Below, piece after piece: positions 46,549-54,958 of a DNA stretch of 64,000 nt. The notes beneath the pieces are model-generated. The model was not told the DNA's origin. It saw nothing but the letters and a program-made list of their open reading frames with translations, and ran no database searches. Both the position numbers and the translations under genes were made by a program. The stretch comes from Mayfieldus sp963740555 (GTDB taxonomy: Bacteria; Actinomycetota; Thermoleophilia; Solirubrobacterales; 70-9), in the NCBI GenBank assembly GCA_963740555.1, contig CAVUES010000003.1, positions 529,784 through 593,783 on the forward strand. Direction: 5' to 3'. Within the stretch, counting starts at the first letter, position 1, and each line of letters starts with the position of its first letter.

Positions 46549-48273
46549 TCATGCGACAGGTGTGGGGATCGGTTCCGCGGCCGGCAGGCGCACCCAGAAG
46601 ATGCTCCCGTGGCCCTCCTCCGAGGCGGCGCCGATCGAGCCGCCCATCACCTGCACCATGCGCTTAGCGATCGCCAACCCGAGGCCGAAGCCCTCGTGCG
46701 CGAGCGCGTCGCTGGACCGGTAGAAGCGCTCGAACACCCTCTCGACCTCCGCGGCCGGGATGCCGGTGCCGGTGTCGACCACCTCAATCAGGGCCTCGCC
46801 ATCGGCGCGGCGGCCTCGCAGGACCACCGCACCGGGAGTCGAGGTGTGCCTGACCGCGTTTGAGAGCAGCCCGATCAGCACCTGCCGCAGCAGCAACGGG
46901 TCGCCGTCGGCCGCAAGGCCGGGCTCCACTTCGATCCTCACCTCGACGCCGTCCTGGCCCACCGCGTCGACCGCGTCCGCCGCGGCGCTAGCGACGTCGA
47001 CGATCTCCGCCTCGCCCTCGGGAAGCGCCTCGACCCGGGCGAGGGTCAGCAGAGACTGCATCAGCCGGTTCATCCGCTCGACGTCAACCCCGAGGCGGCT
47101 GAGGAAGTGCTCGAGCGCCTCCGGGTCGTCCTTGGCCCCAGCCTGCAGCACCTCGATCGTGCCCGAGATCCCGGCCAGCGGATTGCGCAGCTCGTGGGCG
47201 GCGTTGGAGACGAACTCGCGCTCGGCGAGCTCGCGCCGCATCTCCTCGGTGCGATCGCGCACCACCACCAGCACGCCCTGCTCGGCCGGGAGGTTGCGGG
47301 CCTGCAGGCCGTAAACACGCTCGCCGATCCGCAACGCCGGCGCCTCCGCGCCCCCGTGCTCGGCCGCCTTTCGAAGGTGCGAGAGCATCGGCGCCGGGGG
47401 GGCGCCCTCTTCCGTCACCAGCTCCGACGCGGCCCGGTTGGAGAACCGAACCGTGCCGTCGTTGTCGACGATCATCACCGCGTCGCTGAGACCGTCGAAG
47501 ATAGCGGCCAGCTTGTCACGTTCTGAGGAGAGGACCTGAAAGCTGTCCTGGAGCGCCGCCCGCATCTTGTCCAGGGCACGCGCCAAGTCGCCCACCTCAT
47601 CGCGGCCCGTGACCTGGAGCGGGACGTCGAGCGACCCCGCAGCCATGTTCTCGGCGCTCCGCGCCAGGCGCCTGATCCGGTAGGTGATCAACGACGCAAC
47701 CGCGAACCCGATCAGGATCGCGATGCAAACGCCGACCGCCAGAGCCCTGAGGCTGTCGTTGCGCAGGCGGTCGATCGCGCTCTGCAGGACCTCGGGCCGC
47801 GAGTAGCGCCCGAGCACCGCACCGGTGAGGACGTCGTGGCGGAACACCGGGGCAGCGACGATCGTCACGCCTCCGGGAGCGCGGCGGGTGAAGCGACGGC
47901 CGACGAGCGCGTCGGCCACCGCTTTGTGCCGGAAGTCGATCAACCCCAGCCTCAGGCCTTCCGGATCCGGAACGACGACGCGTCCGGCGCGGTTGAAGTA
48001 CCAGGCCGAGAAGCCGGTGTCCTTGGCCGCCCTGACCACCTCGCCCGCGTTCTTGGCCATTCCGAGCTGATCGGCGAGCTGAACCGTGCGGCCGACGGCA
48101 AGCTCGGTCGACCGCTGCGAGATCACCGTCTCGTTCGAGTCGTGGACAAAGCGGTAGACCGTGACGGCTGTGATCGCTCCCACCAACGCGAAGGCGGCAC
48201 CGAGCCACAGACGCATGCCGATCCATGGCCGGGGCCGGTCGGAGACCCTGGGAAGGCGGATCCGTCGCGCCAT
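46549..48273 (-). CDS. Sensor histidine kinase (HAMP-PAS-HisKA-HATPase)
   Basis: The product has 574 residues from ATG 48273. One helix near residue 25 and another near 185 bracket a periplasmic sensor of about 140 residues. A HAMP linker (RIRRLARSAENMAAGSLDVP) and PAS-like domain (LAAIFDGLSDAVMIVDNDGT) follow. HisKA reads FVSNAAHELRNPLAG with the phosphorylated His, and the ATPase domain has DTGTGIP and GFGLGLAIAKRM. Signal unknown; cotranscribed with the response regulator. Confidence 0.93.
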   Translation of the reverse strand: MARRIRLPRVSDRPRPWIGMRLWLGAAFALVGAITAVTVYRFVHDSNETVISQRSTELAVGRTVQLADQLGMAKNAGEVVRAAKDTGFSAWYFNRAGRVVVPDPEGLRLGLIDFRHKAVADALVGRRFTRRAPGGVTIVAAPVFRHDVLTGAVLGRYSRPEVLQSAIDRLRNDSLRALAVGVCIAILIGFAVASLITYRIRRLARSAENMAAGSLDVPLQVTGRDEVGDLARALDKMRAALQDSFQVLSSERDKLAAIFDGLSDAVMIVDNDGTVRFSNRAASELVTEEGAPPAPMLSHLRKAAEHGGAEAPALRIGERVYGLQARNLPAEQGVLVVVRDRTEEMRRELAEREFVSNAAHELRNPLAGISGTIEVLQAGAKDDPEALEHFLSRLGVDVERMNRLMQSLLTLARVEALPEGEAEIVDVASAAADAVDAVGQDGVEVRIEVEPGLAADGDPLLLRQVLIGLLSNAVRHTSTPGAVVLRGRRADGEALIEVVDTGTGIPAAEVERVFERFYRSSDALAHEGFGLGLAIAKRMVQVMGGSIGAASEEGHGSIFWVRLPAAEPIPTPVA

Positions 48274-48357
48274 TTGAGTCTTTCTTAACACAAAGCTCAA
48301 AGGCTGCGGGTCACCCGCCGGCCCGATGCCAGCGCACCCGCATGGGAGAATCGGCCG

Positions 48358-49080
48358 GTGCGAACCCTGGTCTTCATCCCCGCCTGGAATGAAGAGTCCT
48401 CGATCGCAGGGGTTATCGAGGGGGTGCGCGGCGCCCTGCCCGACGCCGACGTGCTGGTCGTCGACGACGGCTCTACCGACGCCACCGCCGAGCGCGCGAG
48501 GGCCGCGGGAGCGCGGGTTGCCTCGCTTCCCTTCAACCAGGGCGTCGGCGCGGCCCAGCAGACTGGCTACATGTACGCGCTGCGGGGCGGCTATGACATC
48601 TGCGCCCATCTCGACGGCGACGGCCAGCATCTGCCGGGGGAATTGGCGCGGCTGGTCGAGGAGATAAAGGCAGACAAGGCCGACATGGTGATCGGGTCCC
48701 GCTACCGGGATCGAAGCGTCGCCCGCGACGACGACTACCGGGCCAGCGTCTCGCGACGCACCGGTCAGCATCTATTCCGCCTCATCGTCAGCCTCTCGAC
48801 CCGGCAGCGGTTCACCGACACGACCAGCGGCATGCGGGCCGTGAACCGCGAGGCGATGGCGCTCTTCAAGGAGCACTACTCGCCCGAGTTCGCCGAGGTC
48901 GAGTCGGTGCAGCGCGCCGTGCTTCAGGGGCTGCGGGTCGAAGAGCTGCCGGTGCGCATGCTCTCCCGCTCCGAGGGACGCTCCTTCCTCACCCCGCTGC
49001 GCTCGGCCTTCTACATCTTCAAGACCCTGGTCGTGCTGCTGGTCGGACAGTTCCGCCCCCGGGTCCGAGAGGAACGCTGA
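48358..49080 (+). CDS. GT2-family glycosyltransferase
   Basis: The product has 240 residues from GTG 48358. TLVFIPAWNEESSIAGVIEG is the nucleotide-binding start, VLVVDDGSTDAT and HLDGDGQHLPGEL hold the acidic metal-binding motifs, as in dolichol-phosphate mannosyltransferases. There is no clear C-terminal membrane domain beyond a hydrophobic patch (AFYIFKTLVVLLVG). The next gene encodes a DUF2304 membrane protein, a frequent partner that probably anchors it. Confidence 0.92.
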   Translation: MRTLVFIPAWNEESSIAGVIEGVRGALPDADVLVVDDGSTDATAERARAAGARVASLPFNQGVGAAQQTGYMYALRGGYDICAHLDGDGQHLPGELARLVEEIKADKADMVIGSRYRDRSVARDDDYRASVSRRTGQHLFRLIVSLSTRQRFTDTTSGMRAVNREAMALFKEHYSPEFAEVESVQRAVLQGLRVEELPVRMLSRSEGRSFLTPLRSAFYIFKTLVVLLVGQFRPRVREER

Positions 49081-49081
49081 C

Positions 49082-49519
49082 GTGGTGCCCTGGCTGCTGG
49101 CCGACGAGCCTGTCGTGCGCCTCACCTCGCAGGCACGCATCGTCGCCGCCGTGCTCGCGATCGTCTTCATGGCGATGATTCTGGAGCTGATCCGGCGCCA
49201 CCGCCTGCAGGAGCGCTACAGCGTGATCTGGTTTGTCGCCGGGATCGCGATGCTCGTTGGCGCCGCCTTCCCCGATCTGCTTCGGGTGCTCGCCAACGCA
49301 CTCGGCGTCCGCGACGTGACGATCGCCTTGTTCTCGCTGCTCTTCCTGCTGCTGCTCGGGTTGGCGCTCAGCTTCAGCGTCATCGTCTCGCGCCAGGCCG
49401 AGCAGATCACCCGCCTCGCCCAGGAACAGGCGCTCGAGGGCGCCAGCGAGGACGGCGCCGGCTCAGACAGCGGGGCCGAGCGTCCGCTGAAGGCGGAAGA
49501 AGAGCGCCTCGAGGGCTAG
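49082..49519 (+). CDS. DUF2304 membrane protein
   Basis: The product has 145 residues from GTG 49082, one base after the glycosyltransferase stop. Three helices are seen (IVAAVLAIVFMAMILELI, VIWFVAGIAMLVGAAF, ALFSLLFLLLLGLALSFSV) with RRHRLQERYSVIWF between the first two, typical of DUF2304. The C-terminal tail is acidic. It probably serves as membrane partner of the adjacent GT2 enzyme. Its 3' end overlaps holB by 57 bases on the opposite strand. Confidence 0.88.
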   Translation: MVPWLLADEPVVRLTSQARIVAAVLAIVFMAMILELIRRHRLQERYSVIWFVAGIAMLVGAAFPDLLRVLANALGVRDVTIALFSLLFLLLLGLALSFSVIVSRQAEQITRLAQEQALEGASEDGAGSDSGAERPLKAEEERLEG

Positions 49520-50593
49520 CTCCTCAGAGACGTTCAGGTCGAGGCGCCGGCGGGTGTCCTGGACCAGCTCGACGCAGCGGCGCGGACGGCCCGGGTCAAG
49601 GCCCTCGGCCTCGCGGGTCAGCTCCTCGATCCGGTCGCGGGTCATGACCACCTCGGGGGCCCCGGCGGCAACCGCGCCGAGGTCGCGCAACCAGGCCGCG
49701 CACAGCTCGAGTCCGAGGTCGAGCACCTCGGTGCGCCGCCGGCGGCCCACTCGCCGTGCCTCTTCGCCGATCTCCCGGCCGGATCGCGGTCGTCCCGCGT
49801 CGGAGTCCTCGAGCCTCGCCCGTGTGTCGCGCTCGGCGTCCGTGCCAGCCGACTCCGCCCCCTCGAGCAGAGCCTGCCAGGGAGCGCCGCCGCCCTCGGG
49901 GTCGGACGCGGCGCGGGCGAGCGCCTCGGCATCGCCGCGCAGCCGCCGCCCCGGCTCGCTGAGAAGGAAGCGGGCCCGCTCGACGTCGCCGCCGGCCAGC
50001 CTCGCGGCCGCCAACACCTCCTCCTCCGACCCCTCCGCGGCAAGCACCTCGGCCACGGCATCGGGTCCAAGCGGCGCGAAGCTCACTTCCTGACAGCGCG
50101 AGGTGATCGTCTCCAGCAGCGCCTCGGGCTCGGCGGTCAGCAACAGCAGGTGGTCGAAGTCGGGCGGCTCCTCGAGCGTCTTCAGCAGCGCGTTCTGGGT
50201 CTCCTCCCGCATCGCCTCTGCCTGCTCGATTACGAACACCCGGCTCGCTCCCTCGAAGGGACGGTAGGCGGCGGCGCGGATCACCCGCTCGCGCACCTCA
50301 TCGACGAGGTGCTGGCTGCCGCGCGGAACGAGCCAGACGAGGTCGGGATGCGGCGAGGGATCGAGCATCGCCCGGCGGCGCGCCGCCTCCGGCTCGGCTG
50401 CACCGGCGGCGAGGATCTCGGCGGCGAAGGCCCGCGCCGCGGAGCGCTTGCCGGCGCCGCGCGGGCCCCGAAACAGATAGGCGTGGGCAGGGCCGGCGGC
50501 GAGCGCCGCGGCGAGCGCCATGCGCGCCCGGGGCTGATGCTCGGTCGCGGCGGAAAGGGCGTCGGGAACGCTTGGGTCACTGAGAGTGGGCAT
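49463..50593 (-). CDS. holB: DNA polymerase III delta' subunit
   Basis: This 376-residue clamp-loader subunit contains the AAA+ core: YLFRGPRGAGKRSAARAFAA as P-loop, FVIEQAEAMREETQNALLKT with LEEPPDF, and ETITSRCQEVSF as sensor region. The zinc-binding Cys cluster that normally follows the P-loop is missing; the segment reads AAEPEAARRRAMLDPSPHPD. It lies in the topA-tmk-holB run, a common actinobacterial order. Confidence 0.9.
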   Translation of the reverse strand: MPTLSDPSVPDALSAATEHQPRARMALAAALAAGPAHAYLFRGPRGAGKRSAARAFAAEILAAGAAEPEAARRRAMLDPSPHPDLVWLVPRGSQHLVDEVRERVIRAAAYRPFEGASRVFVIEQAEAMREETQNALLKTLEEPPDFDHLLLLTAEPEALLETITSRCQEVSFAPLGPDAVAEVLAAEGSEEEVLAAARLAGGDVERARFLLSEPGRRLRGDAEALARAASDPEGGGAPWQALLEGAESAGTDAERDTRARLEDSDAGRPRSGREIGEEARRVGRRRRTEVLDLGLELCAAWLRDLGAVAAGAPEVVMTRDRIEELTREAEGLDPGRPRRCVELVQDTRRRLDLNVSEELALEALFFRLQRTLGPAV

Positions 50594-50692
50594 GTCTTGC
50601 GTCGCGCGGGTCGTGAGGCGCGTAGTTGAGCTTATGGCTGAAATACAGTCAAAAAGTCGAGCACGTGCTCAGCGCAGCGCTCCCCCATTTGC

Positions 50693-51280
50693 CTATCTCT
50701 GATTGCCGACCGCCCCCATCACCCGGGCGTGCACCTCCTCGACGCTACCGCTCCCGTCCACCCTGACGACGCGATCGGCGTGACGCACGGCGATCTCCTC
50801 ATAGGCGGAGGCCACGCCGCGTTGAAAGTCGAGGCCGGCCGCCTCGAAACGGTCGGCGCCACCGCTTCGCTCCGCGGCCTTCTCGGGATCGATCCAGATC
50901 AACAGCGTCAGGTCGGGTCGCAGTCCCTCCGCCGCAGCCTCGCTGAGCCGCTCCACCAGCTCGACCCCGAGCCCGCGACCGCCGCCCTGGTAGGCGGCGC
51001 TCGAGTCGGCGAAACGATCCGAGACCACGTCGTGCCCCGCTTCCAGGGCCGGGCGGATCACCCGCCGCACGAGGTCGGCGCGGGCGGCGCAGAAGAGCAG
51101 CAGCTCGGCCATCGGGTCGAGCTCGAGCTCGCCGTCGGCGAGCAGCTCGCGCACCCGTTCGGCGGCCGCCGTGCCACCGGGCTCGCGGACCAGGACCGTC
51201 TCGGGGCCCAGCGCCTCGGCGAGCAGCTTTGCCTGCGTGCTCTTTCCCGAGCCGTCGATCCCCTCCAGCGAGACGAACAT
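50693..51280 (-). CDS. tmk: Thymidylate kinase
   Basis: This 195-residue enzyme phosphorylates dTMP. FVSLEGIDGSGKSTQAKLLA is the P-loop, VLVREPGGT the DR(E)PGGT motif, and SDRFADSSAAYQGGGRGLG the substrate-binding region with the DR(Y/F) element. The LID region is short. ATG 51280 is preceded by CCC and the heptamer array. It lies between topA and holB. Confidence 0.96.
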   Translation of the reverse strand: MFVSLEGIDGSGKSTQAKLLAEALGPETVLVREPGGTAAAERVRELLADGELELDPMAELLLFCAARADLVRRVIRPALEAGHDVVSDRFADSSAAYQGGGRGLGVELVERLSEAAAEGLRPDLTLLIWIDPEKAAERSGGADRFEAAGLDFQRGVASAYEEIAVRHADRVVRVDGSGSVEEVHARVMGAVGNQR

Positions 51281-51283
51281 CCC

Positions 51284-51311
51284 AGTCGCTAGTCGTTGGT
51301 CGCTAGTCGCT
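51284..51311. repeat. Four in-phase heptamers between tmk and topA
   Basis: AGTCGCT, AGTCGTT, GGTCGCT, AGTCGCT follow without gaps on the plus strand, flanked by CCC and GGG, in the 48-bp spacer. Shifted by one base they read GTCGCTA, GTCGTTG, GTCGCTA, GTCGCTG, which share the GTYNCTN frame of the arrays at 17495 and 22480. Confidence 0.8.
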
Positions 51312-51328
51312 GGGACACGAGATGCGGA

Positions 51329-53620
51329 TCAGCGCTTTGCGGCTCGCTTGGCGTTCGCGGCGCGCTTTGCCCGCGTCGGTCGGGTGCGGGTCGCCGAGGC
51401 GGCGCCGGCGATCTTCGCCGCGCCGACCTTGCCGCCGCCGTCGGCCTCCTTCGCCAGGTCATCTTTGGCCCCGTTGCCCTCCGCGGCCTTGGCGGCCTCC
51501 TTGGCGGCCTTGGCCGCCTCGCGCTCGGCGCGCTTCTCGCGCATCTCGACCATGCTCGGGCAGTCGTCGTTGAGGCACAGCTTCCAGGGTCGCCCACGGA
51601 AGCTCTTGACGCTCAGACGGGGCATCTCGCCGCAGATCGAGCAGCGTTCCTCGAGGCGCCAGAGGTCGTAGCCGCGACCGGGGAGCGGACCACTGACGGG
51701 GCAGGAATCCGGGGACTCGGGGTCGTCCCTGATCCAGCCCTCGCAGCCGTACATGCGCTTGCCGCCCTTCAGCTCGATGATCCGCAGCCGGTTGGGCCCA
51801 CCGTCCTCGCGCTTGCGTCCGGCCTGCTCGCAGACCTTGCAGGGGCCGAGGAACTTGTCTTCGTCCATCCCCGCCCAAATTTGCTTTGCCAGGTCCTCGC
51901 GGCTGCCGTCGATCTCCTCATAGGTCTGATGCAGCAGCTTGCGGCTGTCGCCGACAACGTCGTCCCGGGTCATCTCGCCGGATGCGATCTGATCCATCTC
52001 GGCCTCCAGCCGGGCGGTCATCTCAGGGGTCGCCATCTCGGGAACGAACTTCTTGAAGGCCGCGTACATCGCGATCCCGGTCTCCGACGGAATCGGCGGA
52101 TTGGCGTAGACGTACCCGCGGTCGTAGAGCTTCTGGATGATGTCGGCGCGGGTCGCCTTGGTGCCCAGGCCGTGCTCCTCCATCACCTCCACCAGCTTGC
52201 CCTGGGAAAGGCGCGGCGGCGGCTGGGTCTCCTTGTCGAGGATCCAGGGATCGCCGTCGAGCGGCAGCTGCTGGCCCTGCTCGAGCTTCGGGATCTCCTC
52301 GTCGGAGGAGCGGGCGTAGGTGTAGATCGCGGCGAAGCCCGGGTCGACGACGACCGAGCCGCGCACGAAGTAGGTCTCCGACCCGGCCTCGATGTCGGCC
52401 CGGGTGGACTCGGTGATCATCGGCGGCGAGAAGGTGGCGAGGAAGCGGCGCGCGACCAGCTCGTAGACACGGCGCTTCGGGCCCTCGAGCTGGTCGGGAT
52501 AGACGGCCTGGGTCGGGTAGATCGGCGGGTGGTCGGTGGTCTCCTTGCGGCCCCGGGTCGGCGTCAGCTTGCCGTCGAGAAGCGACTTGGCCGCCCCGAA
52601 GTCGGGAATGTTGACCAGCGAGCGGACCAGCTCGGAGACCGGAAGCGAGCTCGGATAGACGGTGTTGTCGGTGCGCGGGTAGGAGATGAAGCCGTCCATG
52701 TAGAGCTCCTCGGCGATCCGCATCGCACGCGAGGGCGTGATCCCGAGCCGGCTCGAGGCGTCGGTCGTGAAGGCGGTGGTGTTGTAGGGGGTCGGTGGCT
52801 TGCGGGTGTTGCGGCGCGAGGCGACCTCCATGACGGTGCCCGGCGACTCGGTGCCGGCGACCGCGGCGTCTGCCTCCTCGCGCTTCCAGAACTTGTCGGT
52901 CTCGTGGTGCGTCTCGAAGCTGCCGTCGGGGTGCTCGAACTTCGCCAGCACCTCCCAGTACGGCTCAGCCACATGAGCGCGGCGCTCGAGCTCGCGCTCG
53001 ACGATCAGCGCCAGGGTCGGGCTCTGCACGCGGCCGACGGAGAGGAAGTTGGAGCCGAAGCGCCGCGTCGCCAGCGACACTGCGCGGGTCAGGGTGGCGC
53101 CCCAGAGCAGGTCGATGTCCTGGCGCGCCCAGCCGGCGTGGGCGAGCGGGAAGGAGAGCTCGTCGAGGTTGGAGAAGGCGCGGTCGATCTCCTCCTTGGT
53201 GAGGGCCGAGTAGCGGGCTCGCTTGACCTTCGATTCGAGCTCGGGCTTTACCTCGAGGATCTCCTGCAGCGCCTCGAGCCCGATCAGCTCTCCCTCGCGG
53301 TCGAAGTCGGTCGCGATCACAAGGGTGTCGGCGTCCTTGGCCACCTTGCGCACCGCCCGCACGACGTTCTTGTCGGTCGGCTCCTTGATCAACTCGGCGT
53401 CGATCAGGTCGTGCAGGTCGGTCTGCTGCCAGTTCGAGTAGTCCTCGGGGAAGGCGGGGTTCAGAACGTGGCCCTTCAGCCCGATCGCCATGTGCTCGCC
53501 GTCGGCGTCGCTCCAGGTGTAGAAGGGGACCTTGTAGCTCTTGTCCGCCTTCGGGTTGCCACCGAGGATCTCGGCGATCTTCTTGGCGCTGTTGTTCTTT
53601 TCGGTGACTATCAGTCGCAT
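51329..53620 (-). CDS. topA: DNA topoisomerase I (type IA), archaeal-like
   Basis: This 763-residue enzyme relaxes negative supercoils. The TOPRIM domain begins LIVTEKNNSAKKIAEILGG and has ATDFDREGE (103-111); SVGRVQSPTL is at 194-203 and the catalytic Tyr314 lies in FISYPRTDNTVYP. The N-terminal layout (GHVLNPAFPEDYSNW, DREGELIG, YPRTDNTVYP) resembles archaeal TopA more than the usual bacterial enzyme. Two zinc-ribbon-like pairs (CKVC, CSICGEMP with CLNDDCP) follow, then a Lys/Ala-rich tail. It heads topA-tmk-holB. Confidence 0.93.
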   Translation of the reverse strand: MRLIVTEKNNSAKKIAEILGGNPKADKSYKVPFYTWSDADGEHMAIGLKGHVLNPAFPEDYSNWQQTDLHDLIDAELIKEPTDKNVVRAVRKVAKDADTLVIATDFDREGELIGLEALQEILEVKPELESKVKRARYSALTKEEIDRAFSNLDELSFPLAHAGWARQDIDLLWGATLTRAVSLATRRFGSNFLSVGRVQSPTLALIVERELERRAHVAEPYWEVLAKFEHPDGSFETHHETDKFWKREEADAAVAGTESPGTVMEVASRRNTRKPPTPYNTTAFTTDASSRLGITPSRAMRIAEELYMDGFISYPRTDNTVYPSSLPVSELVRSLVNIPDFGAAKSLLDGKLTPTRGRKETTDHPPIYPTQAVYPDQLEGPKRRVYELVARRFLATFSPPMITESTRADIEAGSETYFVRGSVVVDPGFAAIYTYARSSDEEIPKLEQGQQLPLDGDPWILDKETQPPPRLSQGKLVEVMEEHGLGTKATRADIIQKLYDRGYVYANPPIPSETGIAMYAAFKKFVPEMATPEMTARLEAEMDQIASGEMTRDDVVGDSRKLLHQTYEEIDGSREDLAKQIWAGMDEDKFLGPCKVCEQAGRKREDGGPNRLRIIELKGGKRMYGCEGWIRDDPESPDSCPVSGPLPGRGYDLWRLEERCSICGEMPRLSVKSFRGRPWKLCLNDDCPSMVEMREKRAEREAAKAAKEAAKAAEGNGAKDDLAKEADGGGKVGAAKIAGAASATRTRPTRAKRAANAKRAAKR

Positions 53621-53888
53621 CGCGTCTCAAACACTCGTTTGGGTCGGCGAGGGTAGCAATCGGCTCAACCGCCGCATTTGGGGCGGCCTGCAGGAAAGCG
53701 CCCGCGAGGATGAGCAATTCCATGGCCACGCGAGCCTGGGGGCGCGATTGGCCGAGCAGATCAAGGACGCAGGGCGCGAAGTGTGCTTGCAGCACACGAG
53801 CGCCCGAGGACGACGAGATGCGAAGGCCAGGCGCGTCATCCAGGGTGCGTGGGTCGTGGGATTGCTCATCCAGGCAGAATGGCCGCAT

Positions 53889-54821
53889 ATGCGATCTCTG
53901 GTGACAGGGGGATCGGGCTTCATCGGCTCGAATCTGGTCGACGCGCTGCTGGCCCGCGGCGACGAGGTGACGGTGATCGACGACCTCTCGACCGGCCGGC
54001 GCGAGAACCTGACGGCCGCCCTGTCGGGCGGCGCCGAGCTGGTCGAGGCGGACGTCCGCGACAGCGCCGCGATGACGAAGCTCGCCGAGCAGCGAAAGCC
54101 GGAGCTCGTCTTTCATCTCGCCGCCCAGATCGACGTGCGCCGCTCGGTCGCCGAGCCGGCCTTCGACGCCGCCATCAACGTCGGCGGGACCGCGAACATG
54201 CTCGAGGCGGCGCGGATCGCCGGATCGCGGCGCTTCGTCTTCGTATCCACGGGCGGCGCGATCTACGGCGAAGGCGAGGGGAAGGAGCTGCCGCTCGGCG
54301 AGGATGCGGAGGAGGAGCCGCTCGCCCCCTACGGCCAGAGCAAGCTCGCCGCCGAGGGATACCTCTCTTTATATAGACGCCTCTACGGGCTCTCGGGCGT
54401 GATCCTGCGGCTCGGCAACGTCTACGGCCCGCGCCAGGACCCGCTCGGCGAGGCCGGCGTGATCGCGATCTTCTGCGGGCGGCTGAAGGCGTCGCAGGCA
54501 CCGACGGTGTTCGGCGACGGCACCCAGACCCGCGACTACGTCTATGTCGGAGACGTGGTCGAGGCGGCGCTGGCGGCGGCATCGAGCGAGGCCAGCGGCG
54601 CCTTCAACATCGGCACCGGCCGCGAGACGAGCGTGCTCGAGCTGGTCGAGCTGCTGCGCGACCTGGGGTGCGCGGACAGCTTCGAGCCCGAGTTCGCTCC
54701 CGCGCGCACCGGGGAGGTGCAGCGGATCGCGATCGACTGCTCGCGGGCTGCCGCAGAGCTGGGATGGCGGGCGACCACCGAGCTGCGCGAGGGACTGGCG
54801 CAAACGCTGAAAACGGTCTAG
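53889..54821 (+). CDS. NAD-dependent sugar-nucleotide epimerase (GalE-like SDR)
   Basis: The product has 310 residues from ATG 53889. LVTGGSGFIGSNLVDALLAR is the NAD-binding start, and the catalytic triad is Ser in VFVSTGGA with YGQSK (YxxxK). NVYGPRQDP and GDGTQTRDYVYVGDV are family motifs of extended SDRs. It acts on a UDP- or dTDP-sugar, most likely as a 4-epimerase; specificity is not certain. The 268 bp upstream show no convincing gene. Confidence 0.92.
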   Translation: MRSLVTGGSGFIGSNLVDALLARGDEVTVIDDLSTGRRENLTAALSGGAELVEADVRDSAAMTKLAEQRKPELVFHLAAQIDVRRSVAEPAFDAAINVGGTANMLEAARIAGSRRFVFVSTGGAIYGEGEGKELPLGEDAEEEPLAPYGQSKLAAEGYLSLYRRLYGLSGVILRLGNVYGPRQDPLGEAGVIAIFCGRLKASQAPTVFGDGTQTRDYVYVGDVVEAALAAASSEASGAFNIGTGRETSVLELVELLRDLGCADSFEPEFAPARTGEVQRIAIDCSRAAAELGWRATTELREGLAQTLKTV

Positions 54822-54871
54822 CGCTGGTGCCCAGCCGCTCGGCCTTCGGGCGATGGCTGGTGCGCGTTGGG

Positions 54872-54951
54872 TGCCCATAGAGCAACTAAGGCGCACCGCC
54901 GAGCGCCTTGACTGCCCATAGAGCAACTGAGGCGCACCGCCGAGCGCCTTG
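54872..54951. repeat. Tandem 39-bp repeat, each unit with a hairpin
   Basis: Two units beginning TGCCCATAGAGCAACT (54872-54910 and 54913-54951) differ by one base (A/G). Each contains AGGCGC-ACCGCCGA-GCGCCT, a 6-bp inverted repeat. They lie between the convergent epimerase and O-antigen-ligase-like genes, so a doubled bidirectional terminator is the simplest reading. Confidence 0.8.
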
Positions 54952-54958
54952 GCCAGCG

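Noticed and set aside
53621..53888. Possible small gene upstream of the epimerase
   Set aside because: Open frames here have no coherent protein features or start signals; nothing else is seen in this stretch.
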